The position numbers and the translations under genes were made by a program. From Multivorans sp965232105 (GTDB lineage Bacteria > Acidobacteriota > Thermoanaerobaculia > Multivoradales > Multivoraceae), in NCBI GenBank assembly GCA_965232105.1, contig OZ246956.1:62001-126000 (forward strand): a stretch of DNA of 64,000 nt. The letters run 5' to 3'. How positions within the stretch are numbered: the stretch's first letter is position 1; the number at the start of each line of letters is the position of its first letter. Shown here one piece after another: positions 1-6,692 of the stretch. The notes beneath the pieces are model-generated. The model did no database searches. It was given only the letters and a program-made list of their open reading frames with translations, and was not told where the DNA came from.

Positions 1-1
1 G

Positions 2-790
2 GTGATCGCAGCCATCGACCGGCTGAACATCGAGACACTCGATCTCACCGGCGGAGCGCCGGAGCTGCATCCCGGGTTCCGCCGGCTGGTGCGGGCGGGC
101 CGCCGGCGAGGCATCGAGGTGATCGACCGTTGCAACCTCACCGTGCTGTTCGAGAAGGGTCAGGAGACGCTGGCCACGTTCCTGGCCCGCGAACAGGTCA
201 CCGTGATCGCCTCCCTGCCCTGCTACCTCGAGGAGAACGTGGAGCAGCAGCGCGGCAAGGGCGTGTACGGCGACAGCATCCGCGCGCTCAAACTGCTGAA
301 CGATCTCGGCTACGGAAAGGACGACGCGCGCCGGCTCCATCTCGTCTTCAATCCGGTGGGCGCCGTGCTGCCACCGCCGCAGGCGGAATTGGAAGCGGCC
401 TACAAGCGCGAACTCGGGAGGCGATTCGGCATCGTGTTCGACCAGCTCTTCGTGCTCACGAACATGCCGATCAACCGCTTCGGCGCCGTCCTGAGAGCGC
501 ACGGCGAACTCGACGCCTACATGGCGCTGCTGCGGGACAACCACAGCGCGGAGAACGTACCGGGCGTCATGTGCCGCGACACCGTCAGCGTCGACTGGCA
601 GGGCAACCTGTACGACTGCGACTTCAACCAGATGCTGGGCCTGCAGGCGACGGTGGGCGGGCGCCCCGCGCGCCTCGCCGACCTCGTCCGGGGAGGGCCG
701 CTCGAGAAGGCCTGCATCGCCACGGCTGGCCACTGCTTCGGCTGCACCGCCGGCCAGGGCAGCAGCTGCACCGGAGCTCTGGACGGTTGA
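2..790 (+). CDS. arsS: ArsS-like radical SAM protein, 5'-truncated by window edge
   Basis: This is the C-terminal 262 residues of a radical SAM protein of the arsenosugar biosynthesis ArsS type. The visible part begins near the TLDLTGGAPELHPGFR segment, which in this family follows the CxxxCxxC cluster-binding loop; that loop would lie upstream of base 1. The family-typical C-terminus is present: CRDTVSVDWQGNLYDCDFNQ and then HCFGCTAGQGSSC. These cysteines would bind an auxiliary iron-sulfur cluster. Some ArsS proteins are selenoproteins, but the visible C-terminal positions here are all cysteine. The GTG at base 2 is only the first in-frame start in the window, not the true start. The enzyme is thought to act in the cytoplasm on methylated arsenic metabolites; no ars neighbour is visible, so the substrate is inferred from family only. 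Confidence 0.8.
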   Translation: MIAAIDRLNIETLDLTGGAPELHPGFRRLVRAGRRRGIEVIDRCNLTVLFEKGQETLATFLAREQVTVIASLPCYLEENVEQQRGKGVYGDSIRALKLLNDLGYGKDDARRLHLVFNPVGAVLPPPQAELEAAYKRELGRRFGIVFDQLFVLTNMPINRFGAVLRAHGELDAYMALLRDNHSAENVPGVMCRDTVSVDWQGNLYDCDFNQMLGLQATVGGRPARLADLVRGGPLEKACIATAGHCFGCTAGQGSSCTGALDG

Positions 791-841
791 TTGCTGCTCT
801 TGTGCAGCAACTTTGAATAAGGGATCTCCCTATTCAAAGTT
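791..841 (+). terminator. Two tandem hairpins after arsS
   Basis: A 7-bp perfect stem (TTGCTGC/GCAGCAA, loop TCTTGT, 791-810) abuts the stop codon. It is followed by a 33-bp near-perfect inverted repeat with arms AACTTTGAATAAGGGA and TCCCTATTCAAAGTT (809-841) and one bulged A. There is no long T-tract, so this could be a terminator or an operator-like palindrome. The second repeat is AT-rich in a GC-rich setting. Confidence 0.5.
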
Positions 842-924
842 ACCCCCTAAGTCTTAGCAGGGGCATTGCCCTGCACGTCTCGCGACCTCTCCCGTGAACG
901 GGGAAGCGGCAATAACCGGGGTCC

Positions 925-948
925 CGTTTACGCCTTAGTTGCGCTAAG
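925..948 (+). promoter_or_regulatory. Candidate imuA control region
   Basis: The sequence CGTTTACGCCTTA is followed by a 15-bp inverted repeat CTTAG-N5-CTAAG (934-948), about 45 bases before the imuA start. A very similar CGGTTTACGCTTA string lies directly upstream of dnaE2. Both genes belong to the same damage-response cassette, so a shared operator is possible. It does not match the LexA boxes I know. Confidence 0.3.
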
Positions 949-992
949 ATGTTCTCTTCCCACTTTCATTCCTCTCGTTCCGCTTCGACGCC

Positions 993-1829
993 GTGACTTC
1001 CCTGCCCGCAGCTCTCACCGACCCGCAATGGCCGCGGTCCCTGGTGCGCCAGCTCCGGAGCGGACGGGAACTGGTGGACGGCGATCTCACGAGGCCACCG
1101 ATCGTGGAAGCCGACCACGACGTGTTCGCCACGCGGCTTGCCGGCGTCGACCGCCTGCTCGGCGGCGGCATCCGCCGCGGACAGACAGTCGAGCTGGTCG
1201 GCCCCCGGAGCAGCGGCCGCTTCTCCCTCGTGCTGGAGCTCCTCGCCGGGGCCACCCAGAGCGGGGAGGCAGCGGCGCTGATCGATCTGGGAGATCACTT
1301 CGATCCGCAGGCGGCGGCGCGCGCCGGGGTCGTCCTCGAACGGCTGCTCTGGGCGCGGCCCGAACGACTGAAGCAGGCACTGGGCAGCGCGGAAGTGCTG
1401 ATCGGCGGCGGTTTCCCCCTGATCGTGATCGACCTCGGTCTACCCCCGGTCCCCGGCGGCCGCGGCAAGGAGTCGGCGTGGCTGCGGCTGCGGCGAGCGG
1501 CTGAGAACCACCAGGCGGCACTGCTGATCGCCAGTCCGTACCGCGCTGGCGGGACGGCGCCGCAGAAGATCCTCGACCTGGGATCGCGAACGCCGCCGGT
1601 CCGCGCTCTCTGGGCGCAGGCCGCACCGAAGAGCCCGCGCTTGCTCGACGGGCTCAGAACCCGGTTGGAGCTCGCCAAGTCGCGCGGCGAACGGCCGGGT
1701 ACTTCGGCCGATGTCGAGCTGCGCGTCCTCACCAGCAGCCTGCGGCGCCCGCTGACCGGCGCGCCGCCCCAACGGGCGGAGAGCCACCGCTCCGGCTCGT
1801 CCGCCGAGGTCCTGAGGCGTGCCGGCTAA
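993..1829 (+). CDS. imuA: ImuA, RecA-like mutasome protein
   Basis: This 278-residue protein resembles ImuA, the RecA/SulA-like partner of ImuB and DnaE2 in damage-induced mutagenesis. The N-terminal third has a RecA-fold start: ATRLAGVDRLLGGGIRRGQT, then VELVGPRSSGR in place of a clean Walker A. A Walker-B-like strand LIVIDLGLPP follows. The start is GTG 993, the first start compatible with the conserved region. It lies directly upstream of imuB, and its last codons overlap a duplicated copy of the imuB start. In the known cassette ImuA assists ImuB in bringing DnaE2 to stalled forks; ATPase activity is uncertain because the P-loop is degenerate. Confidence 0.85.
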   Translation: MTSLPAALTDPQWPRSLVRQLRSGRELVDGDLTRPPIVEADHDVFATRLAGVDRLLGGGIRRGQTVELVGPRSSGRFSLVLELLAGATQSGEAAALIDLGDHFDPQAAARAGVVLERLLWARPERLKQALGSAEVLIGGGFPLIVIDLGLPPVPGGRGKESAWLRLRRAAENHQAALLIASPYRAGGTAPQKILDLGSRTPPVRALWAQAAPKSPRLLDGLRTRLELAKSRGERPGTSADVELRVLTSSLRRPLTGAPPQRAESHRSGSSAEVLRRAG

Positions 1830-1957
1830 ACGCCGGAGAGCCCGCATCGCCTGCATGGAGGCGGCTTCTGAGGGTCACAGCTCCGTAGCCGCCTGCGGCT
1901 GCGGAACGCATCATGCCGGCTGAACGGAGATCTCGCATCGCCTGCATGCGGGCGGCG
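1819..1957 (+). repeat. Tandem duplication of the imuB start region
   Basis: Bases 1819-1866 and 1913-1957 are diverged copies of the same segment. They share the exact 15-mer CGCATCGCCTGCATG at 1843 and at 1934 (offset 91). Translated, the first copy reads VPAKRRRARIACMEAA and the second MPAERRSRIACMRAA, so the unit copied is the first ~16 codons of imuB. The upstream copy starts with GTG inside the end of imuA. It runs 34 codons to a TGA at 1921-1923, inside the true imuB start region. Confidence 0.8.
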
Positions 1958-3568
1958 CTGTTTCCGCTTGCCGCCTACCTGCGGGGGGCGCCGGAGCTCG
2001 CCCGCGAGGCGGTCGTCGTCCACGAAGGTCCCTCGGCACGGATCGTCGCCGCCTCCCGGCTGGCGCGGCGGGCGGGAGTGCACCCGGGGCTGACCGTGGC
2101 CCAGGCCCGCAACATCGAATCCGGCCTGGTCGACCGCGTGCGTGACCCGGAGCGCGAGCACACCGCGCAGGAAGTGCTGCTCGAGATCGCCGGCGACTTC
2201 TCGCCCCGGGTGGAGGACGGCGGCGAGGGCATGGTCTATCTCGATCTGGCCGGCATCGGTGCGGCATGCGCCGGCAACGACGCCAGGAAACGCGGCCGGG
2301 ATCGAGACACCGCCAACCCGTTGCCGTCAACAAGCGCCGGCGGCGACGAGCACAGCCTCGGCCAGTCGATCATGCGGGACATGGACGCCGCCGGACTGCC
2401 CGGGCGAATCGGCATCGCCGGCAGCAAACTCGCGGCGCGGGCCGCGGCCGCCCTGCCGCGGCCGCCGAACGTCGTCGCGCCCCGCGGCGAGGCCCGATTC
2501 CTGGCGCCGTTGCCGCTCAGTTCCCTGATCGAGGACGGCGGCGGCAGCAGCCGGGGCGCAGCGACGGAAGGCGACGACCAGGAGATCCTCCATACGCTGA
2601 AGCTCTGGGGCCTGCGCACGGTCGGCGACCTGGCCGGCCTGCCCGCGGGCGAGGTCCACAGCCGTCTCGGCGAGCGCGGCGCGGCGCTCCACGCGGCCGC
2701 CAGGGGCTTCGACCCGGAGCCGCTCACTCCCCTTTCGCCGGCTCCCACCTTCCGGGAGTCGCAGACCCTGGAGTGGCCGATCGACAACCTGGAGCCGTTC
2801 CTGTTCGTCGGCCACGGCGCGGTTGAGCGACTCACCACCCGGCTCGAAGCCCGGGGCATGGGCTGCAAGCGGCTCGAACTGTCGCTCAAGCTCGAACCCG
2901 AGGGCCTTCACGAACTGGCCATCGAACTGCCGGCGCCCACGCGCGAGGCCCGGACGCTGCTGTCGCTCGTCCGCCTCCACCTGGAGGGAGAGCCGCCGCG
3001 GGCGCCGATCACCGGCATGCAGCTTGTGGCGCACCCCGACGTTCCGCGCCAGGCTCAACTCAGCCTGCTCGGGCCGGCCGCCCTGTCGCCCGATCGCCTG
3101 GCCGCCGTCACCGCCCGGCTGCTCGCCCTGCTCGGTCCGAACCGGGTCGGCTCGCCACGCACCCGGAACGGCCATCTGCCGGAACGCTTCCGGCTGGCCG
3201 ACTACGACCCGCCCCCGCCGCCCAGGATCCGGCTCGAACCGCGGCCCGGCCGCGGCATGCTGGCGGTCCGCACCCTGCGGCCGCCGCTCGAGGTCGAGGT
3301 GCTGACCACTGAGAGCGACCGGGCGAGCGGCGCCCCGCTCTGCCCCGAACCGGTGCAGATCAACCCCTTGCCGACGGACGAACGCCACGTCCGCATCGAC
3401 GGCCCGGTCCGAACCGCCGCCGGCCCCTGGGAGATCGAGGAAGGCTGGTGGCGGGAGGCCCCGGCCCTGCGGGACTACTGGGACGTGGAGCTGCGTAACG
3501 GCGCGGTGTGCCGGATCTACCGCGACCGGACGTCGGAGCGATGGTTCGCGGACGGGGTGTATGACTGA
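1913..3568 (+). CDS. imuB: ImuB, inactive Y-family polymerase-like protein
   Basis: This 551-residue protein is a Y-family polymerase homologue of the ImuB group, a scaffold linking DnaE2, ImuA and the sliding clamp. The palm begins RIACMRAALFPLAAYL where Pol IV has its first catalytic aspartate, and the second site reads YLDLAG rather than YLDE, so the metal-binding acids are incomplete, as expected for ImuB. Helix-hairpin-helix signals appear at LWGLRTVGDLAGLPAGEV. QAQLSLLG (near residue 385) fits a beta-clamp-binding QxxLxL peptide. The C-terminus has the family's GPWEIEEGWW and RDYWDVEL blocks. The ATG at 1913 matches the family N-terminus. A 15-residue charged insert (DARKRGRDRDT region) sits in the palm. 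Confidence 0.9.
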   Translation: MPAERRSRIACMRAALFPLAAYLRGAPELAREAVVVHEGPSARIVAASRLARRAGVHPGLTVAQARNIESGLVDRVRDPEREHTAQEVLLEIAGDFSPRVEDGGEGMVYLDLAGIGAACAGNDARKRGRDRDTANPLPSTSAGGDEHSLGQSIMRDMDAAGLPGRIGIAGSKLAARAAAALPRPPNVVAPRGEARFLAPLPLSSLIEDGGGSSRGAATEGDDQEILHTLKLWGLRTVGDLAGLPAGEVHSRLGERGAALHAAARGFDPEPLTPLSPAPTFRESQTLEWPIDNLEPFLFVGHGAVERLTTRLEARGMGCKRLELSLKLEPEGLHELAIELPAPTREARTLLSLVRLHLEGEPPRAPITGMQLVAHPDVPRQAQLSLLGPAALSPDRLAAVTARLLALLGPNRVGSPRTRNGHLPERFRLADYDPPPPPRIRLEPRPGRGMLAVRTLRPPLEVEVLTTESDRASGAPLCPEPVQINPLPTDERHVRIDGPVRTAAGPWEIEEGWWREAPALRDYWDVELRNGAVCRIYRDRTSERWFADGVYD

Positions 3569-3625
3569 GGGATCGGACCCGGCCACAACCGGGAACAGCC
3601 ACCGTTCCGCCGTCTACCAACCGCC

Positions 3626-4816
3626 TCAACCCCGTTCCGTCAATGGCCGCAGACGTCGCCGCACGAAGTCGTCGAACAAGGGCACCGTGAAGTCGATCTC
3701 GCCGTACCGGGGCGAGTAGCACAACCCCTTCTCGATCAGGCTGTGGCGCAGGGCGCCCACACCTGGGGTGTCTTTGCCCATCGCTGCGGCAACGCGGCCG
3801 GAAGGGTGTGGTCCCTCCCCGAGCAAGGCCATCGCGACCAGGTACTCGCGCTCGGAATTCGTCGTCCGGTCGACCCGGACATGGAAGAACCCGGTGTCCA
3901 ACTCGTCGATGGCCAGCGGAATGGCCGCCTCGACATCGGCCTCCGTGATCCTGCCGGGGCCTTCGGCCACGTCCCATGCCTGCTTGCCGAACTCCTGGAG
4001 AAAGTAGGGATAGCCCTTCGTATGGCGGACGATCCGGCCCAACGCCTGCTCCTGCCAGACGACTCCCTCCTGCTCCGCGGGCTCCACGAGGGCCGCCCCG
4101 GCATGGACATCGCTGAGGCTGTTGATCGTGCGGAAGTCGAACAGGCGCTCCGCGTAGGACTTCGCTTCGCCCGCAAGCGCGGGCACTGACGGCAGGCCGG
4201 CAGCGGCCAGCAGGACCGGAAGCTGGTTCTGGCTGATCTGGTGCAGGCCGACGATCAGGGCGCCCAGGTCCTTCTGTTTCACGTACTGGACCTCGTCCAA
4301 CGTGAACAGGACGCCCTTCTCCCGCTCGCGGGCGGCGTGGCCGACCTCTGTGAACAGCCCAGCCAGGTCTTCGTCGAGTAGCCCGGAATCCGCCAGCCCG
4401 GGCACGGGATCAAGTCCCACGGTCACATCGCCGCCGTCCGGAAGGTTCCACCTCATCTGGAACGACTTGAGCACCCCGAGGGCCCGCCGTACACGGTCGG
4501 CCACATCCTGCGCCGGGGAAAGGCGCAGCAGCACCTTGCGGACCAGATCGGCCATCGCACTGGCGAGGTTCATTCCGCCGGTGGCCTCGAGCGGCCGGCA
4601 AACCCAGCCTCGCGCTTGGCCCAGGCGACGAAACTCCTGCAACAGGACAGTCTTGCCGACGCCGCGAAGCCCAGTCAGAACCATGCTCCTGGCAGGACGG
4701 CCGAGCCGCAGCCGCTCGATGGCGATGCGGATCGCCTCGATCTCGTCAGCGCGACCCACGAGCGCCGGTGGGGGGCTTCCGGCACCCGGATTGAACGGGT
4801 TGCGGGTCGGGTCCAT
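3626..4816 (-). CDS. AAA family ATPase with C-terminal winged-helix-like region
   Basis: This 396-residue cytoplasmic ATPase has Walker A GLRGVGKT (residues 49-56) and Walker B LFTLDEVQ (about 170-177). A STAND/Orc1-like central region follows, containing TKGYPYFLQEFG. The C-terminal 80 residues (REYLVAMALLGEGPHPSGRVAAAMG) look like a winged helix and could bind DNA. The fold matches the broad group of ATP-binding proteins often annotated as Orc1-like or ATPases of unknown role; no substrate can be assigned. It points against imuAB and dnaE2 and lies between them, so it is probably part of an inserted block. ATG 4816 lies 6 nt after a TATAAT box, so the message may be leaderless. Confidence 0.75.
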   Translation of the reverse strand: MDPTRNPFNPGAGSPPPALVGRADEIEAIRIAIERLRLGRPARSMVLTGLRGVGKTVLLQEFRRLGQARGWVCRPLEATGGMNLASAMADLVRKVLLRLSPAQDVADRVRRALGVLKSFQMRWNLPDGGDVTVGLDPVPGLADSGLLDEDLAGLFTEVGHAAREREKGVLFTLDEVQYVKQKDLGALIVGLHQISQNQLPVLLAAAGLPSVPALAGEAKSYAERLFDFRTINSLSDVHAGAALVEPAEQEGVVWQEQALGRIVRHTKGYPYFLQEFGKQAWDVAEGPGRITEADVEAAIPLAIDELDTGFFHVRVDRTTNSEREYLVAMALLGEGPHPSGRVAAAMGKDTPGVGALRHSLIEKGLCYSPRYGEIDFTVPLFDDFVRRRLRPLTERG

Positions 4817-4963
4817 CGGCCGATTATAGGAAGTTGCCCAACTTTTAGCGATTCAGGTTAAAAGCGGGGCAGGCTGCTACAAGTTGTGGGATTGCGGGTC
4901 ACTTATAGGAAGTTGCATAGCTTTAGCGATTCGGGTCAAGAGAGGGGCAGACTGCCAAGAGTA
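4801..4963 (-). repeat. Tandem duplication of the ATPase promoter and start
   Basis: Bases 4824-4884 and 4903-4963 are two ~61-bp copies with a 78-79 bp offset; both contain TTATAGGAAGTTGC and TTTAGCGATTC. The match extends into the coding start. Next to copy one the gene starts MDPTRNP; next to copy two a GTG at 4902 opens VTRNPTTCSSLPRF and stops at 4858. The upstream copy thus carries its own -10-like TATAAG and a 14-codon dead-end frame. Copy one also contains a palindrome AAGTT-GCCC-AACTT (4831-4844), degenerate in copy two. Confidence 0.8.
4823..4844 (-). promoter_or_regulatory. ATPase promoter -10 box and adjoining palindrome
   Basis: On the minus strand a perfect TATAAT (4823-4828) ends 6 nt before the ATG at 4816, so transcription would begin at or next to the start codon. 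The palindrome AAGTT-GCCC-AACTT (4831-4844) sits between the -10 and -35 positions, where a repressor could act. No good -35 hexamer is visible. Confidence 0.5.
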
Positions 4964-5010
4964 GCCCCCTGCAGCGAGACTGAAGATCAACCGCACCGGC
5001 GCCACACACC

Positions 5011-5400
5011 TCAATCGGCCGGCGAAGCGAGTCGGGATCCCTGCCCGCCGATCACCTGCTCCGCCAACACCCGGCCGCCGATCAGGTGCTCCTGGATCAC
5101 CCGTTCCAGGACCTCCGGCGTGCAGCCCCAATACCAGACGCCCTCCGGGTAGACGACGGCGACCGGGCCGGCGTCGCAGATGCGCAGGCAGTTCGCCTTG
5201 GTGCGCATCACCGCGCCCGACTCGGTCAGGCCAAGTTCGACCAGCCGGCGCTTGAGGAAGTCCCAGGACTCCAGCGACACCTCCCGGTCGCAGCACTTCG
5301 GCTTCGTCTGGTCGCAGCACAGAAAGATGTGCCGCTGCACGTTGGCGATGCCGATGGCGTCGGCCTTGCGCCGGGCGCGGTCGAGCGCTTCGCGGTCCAT
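5011..5400 (-). CDS. Thioredoxin-like [2Fe-2S] ferredoxin
   Basis: This ~130-residue protein is a thioredoxin-fold [2Fe-2S] ferredoxin. Cluster ligands are visible as CCDQTKPKCC near the N-terminus and CLRICDAGPV further on, followed by the family-typical VVYPEGVWYWGCTPE strand. It would act as a soluble cytoplasmic electron carrier; no redox partner is encoded next to it. I chose ATG 5400 (MDREALDRA); ATG 5424 (MGHGIIAAM) is an alternative. It is divergent from the VOC gene at 5454, with about 50 bp between them. Confidence 0.8.
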   Translation of the reverse strand: MDREALDRARRKADAIGIANVQRHIFLCCDQTKPKCCDREVSLESWDFLKRRLVELGLTESGAVMRTKANCLRICDAGPVAVVYPEGVWYWGCTPEVLERVIQEHLIGGRVLAEQVIGGQGSRLASPAD

Positions 5401-5441
5401 GGCAGCGATGATTCCATGACCCATGAAAGGAGGCCCGGCGA

Positions 5442-5447
5442 TAGTCT
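5442..5447 (+). promoter_or_regulatory. -10-like TAGTCT before the VOC gene
   Basis: TAGTCT ends 6 nt before ATG 5454, the same geometry as several other genes in this window. An AAAGGAGG string at 5427-5434 is too far upstream to serve as the ribosome binding site for this ATG. This suggests a leaderless message. Confidence 0.35.
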
Positions 5448-5453
5448 GCCGGC

Positions 5454-5828
5454 ATGATGCTGTTCGAAGCCGCCTACCCGTTCCAGGACGACGTGCTTGC
5501 CCTGCCCGTCGAGGACCTCGACGCCACGGCACAGTGGTACGCGGACGCCTTCGGGCTGCACGAGGTCGATCGACGAGAAGAGCCCGTGCCAACGGTGATC
5601 CTCGAGCGAGACGGCGTGCGGATCGGCTTCGCGATCAATGGCGGCGACGCCAGCATGGACGGCGCGGCGATCCTGGTAAGCGACATCAAGGCGGCGCGAG
5701 CCGAGTTGAAGAGCAACGGCGTCAAGGTCAAGAACTGGCGCATCGACAAGCGCGACGGCAAGAAGTTCCGGGTCTTCTTCGTCGTCGCACCGGATGGGCT
5801 CTGCTACTACTTCCATCAAGAGGTCTGA
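5454..5828 (+). CDS. VOC/glyoxalase superfamily protein
   Basis: This 124-residue protein has the paired beta-alpha-beta-beta-beta layout of the vicinal oxygen chelate superfamily. It begins VLALPVEDLDATAQWYADAFGL and ends VVAPDGLCYYFHQEV. The first metal-ligand position, normally His or Glu in active dioxygenases, is not clearly filled, so it may be a binding or resistance-type member rather than a metalloenzyme. It could start at 5454 or at the adjacent ATG 5457. Substrate unknown. Confidence 0.75.
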   Translation: MMLFEAAYPFQDDVLALPVEDLDATAQWYADAFGLHEVDRREEPVPTVILERDGVRIGFAINGGDASMDGAAILVSDIKAARAELKSNGVKVKNWRIDKRDGKKFRVFFVVAPDGLCYYFHQEV

Positions 5829-5937
5829 GCGGCTGGAGACCGCGGGCCCACGGCGGTCCCAAGTAGAATCGGCCTCGGCGAGGATCGCTGGAGGACCAGG
5901 CCGTCAGGATCGCAGAGGACCCTCGGAGACGTAGACC

Positions 5938-6273
5938 ATGCTCACGCTCCACCCCGAAGAACAGGTTTGGCTAGACGGGTACAGCCAAGCGCTGAAGCGC
6001 GAACACGCCGACGCCGTGCTGCGTCTGGTCATATACGGCTCCAAGGCGCGCGGCGACGCACACGGCGAGAGCGACATCGATCTCCTGCTGATCGTGCGGG
6101 ACGAGGCCGCCGACCTGATGCGGCCTCTCCGCCGGCTTGGCTACACCATGGCCGCCACCTCCGCTATGGCCCCCTCGATCCAGGCGTACACGGAAGGCGA
6201 ATGGGAATCGCTGAGAGGCCTCCGATCTCCCTACCGTGCCGCAGTCGAGCGGGAAGGGGTGACCGTTCTTTGA
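5938..6273 (+). CDS. MNT-type nucleotidyltransferase (pair 1)
   Basis: This 111-residue minimal nucleotidyltransferase has the GS-x10-DxD signature in YGSKARGDAHGESDIDLLL. It lies directly upstream of a HEPN gene whose TTG start overlaps this gene's TGA (TTGA at 6270-6273), so the two are translationally coupled. In characterized HepT/MntA (type VII) toxin-antitoxin pairs the MNT protein adenylylates and silences the HEPN RNase. That role is plausible here but is not shown by the sequence. Confidence 0.8.
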   Translation: MLTLHPEEQVWLDGYSQALKREHADAVLRLVIYGSKARGDAHGESDIDLLLIVRDEAADLMRPLRRLGYTMAATSAMAPSIQAYTEGEWESLRGLRSPYRAAVEREGVTVL

Positions 6274-6692
6274 ACCGCAAGCTCATCGGCGCGGAGTGGC
6301 AGCGCGCGCTGTCGTCCCTAAGCGCATCCCAAGTGCTCCTGGATACCGGCCACGTTGAGGACGCGATAACCCGGTCCTACTACTCCATCTTTCACGCAGC
6401 CAAAGCAGCCCTTGCGGTTCCCGAGATCGAGACATCCACGCACGCCGGCGTACGCAGCATGTTCGGCCTCCATCTGGTGAAGACCGCAGAGATCGAGCCC
6501 CATTGGGCCAGCGAACTCAGCGAGGGTCTCGACGATCGGATCCGGGCTGAGTACAACGCCTTCGCACACTTCTCCGACGAGGACGCTCGGGATGAGCACA
6601 ACCGGGCTATCGCGTTTCTCAGCCGCATCCGCCAGTACCTGCTGACGAAGGGTCTCCCGGAAAACGAGATCCCGGCGATCCCCGAACGGTGA
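6270..6692 (+). CDS. HEPN domain protein (pair 1)
   Basis: This 140-residue all-helical HEPN protein belongs to the group with AITRSYYSIFHAAKAAL in the second helix and RIRAEYNAFAHFSDEDA near the end, like COG1895-type HEPN proteins. The RX4HXY active-site motif of HepT RNases is not visible, so RNase activity is uncertain. The start is TTG 6270, overlapping the MNT stop; no ATG or GTG gives the complete domain. Its own stop overlaps the GTG of the next gene (GTGA at 6689), so the three genes may be one transcript. Confidence 0.75.
   Translation: MNRKLIGAEWQRALSSLSASQVLLDTGHVEDAITRSYYSIFHAAKAALAVPEIETSTHAGVRSMFGLHLVKTAEIEPHWASELSEGLDDRIRAEYNAFAHFSDEDARDEHNRAIAFLSRIRQYLLTKGLPENEIPAIPER

Noticed and set aside
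690..790. ArsS as a selenoprotein
   Set aside because: The C-terminal HCFGCTAGQGSSC positions are encoded by Cys codons and no in-frame TGA occurs before the stop.
793..992. LexA box upstream of imuA
   Set aside because: I looked for CTGT-N8-ACAG, GAAC-N4-GTTC and GTTC-N7-GTTC types by eye and found none convincing; only the CTTAG-N5-CTAAG repeat remains, reported with low confidence.
4616..5152. Small plus-strand frames opposite the ATPase and ferredoxin starts
   Set aside because: They are shadows of minus-strand genes and of the duplicated promoter, with no family resemblance.
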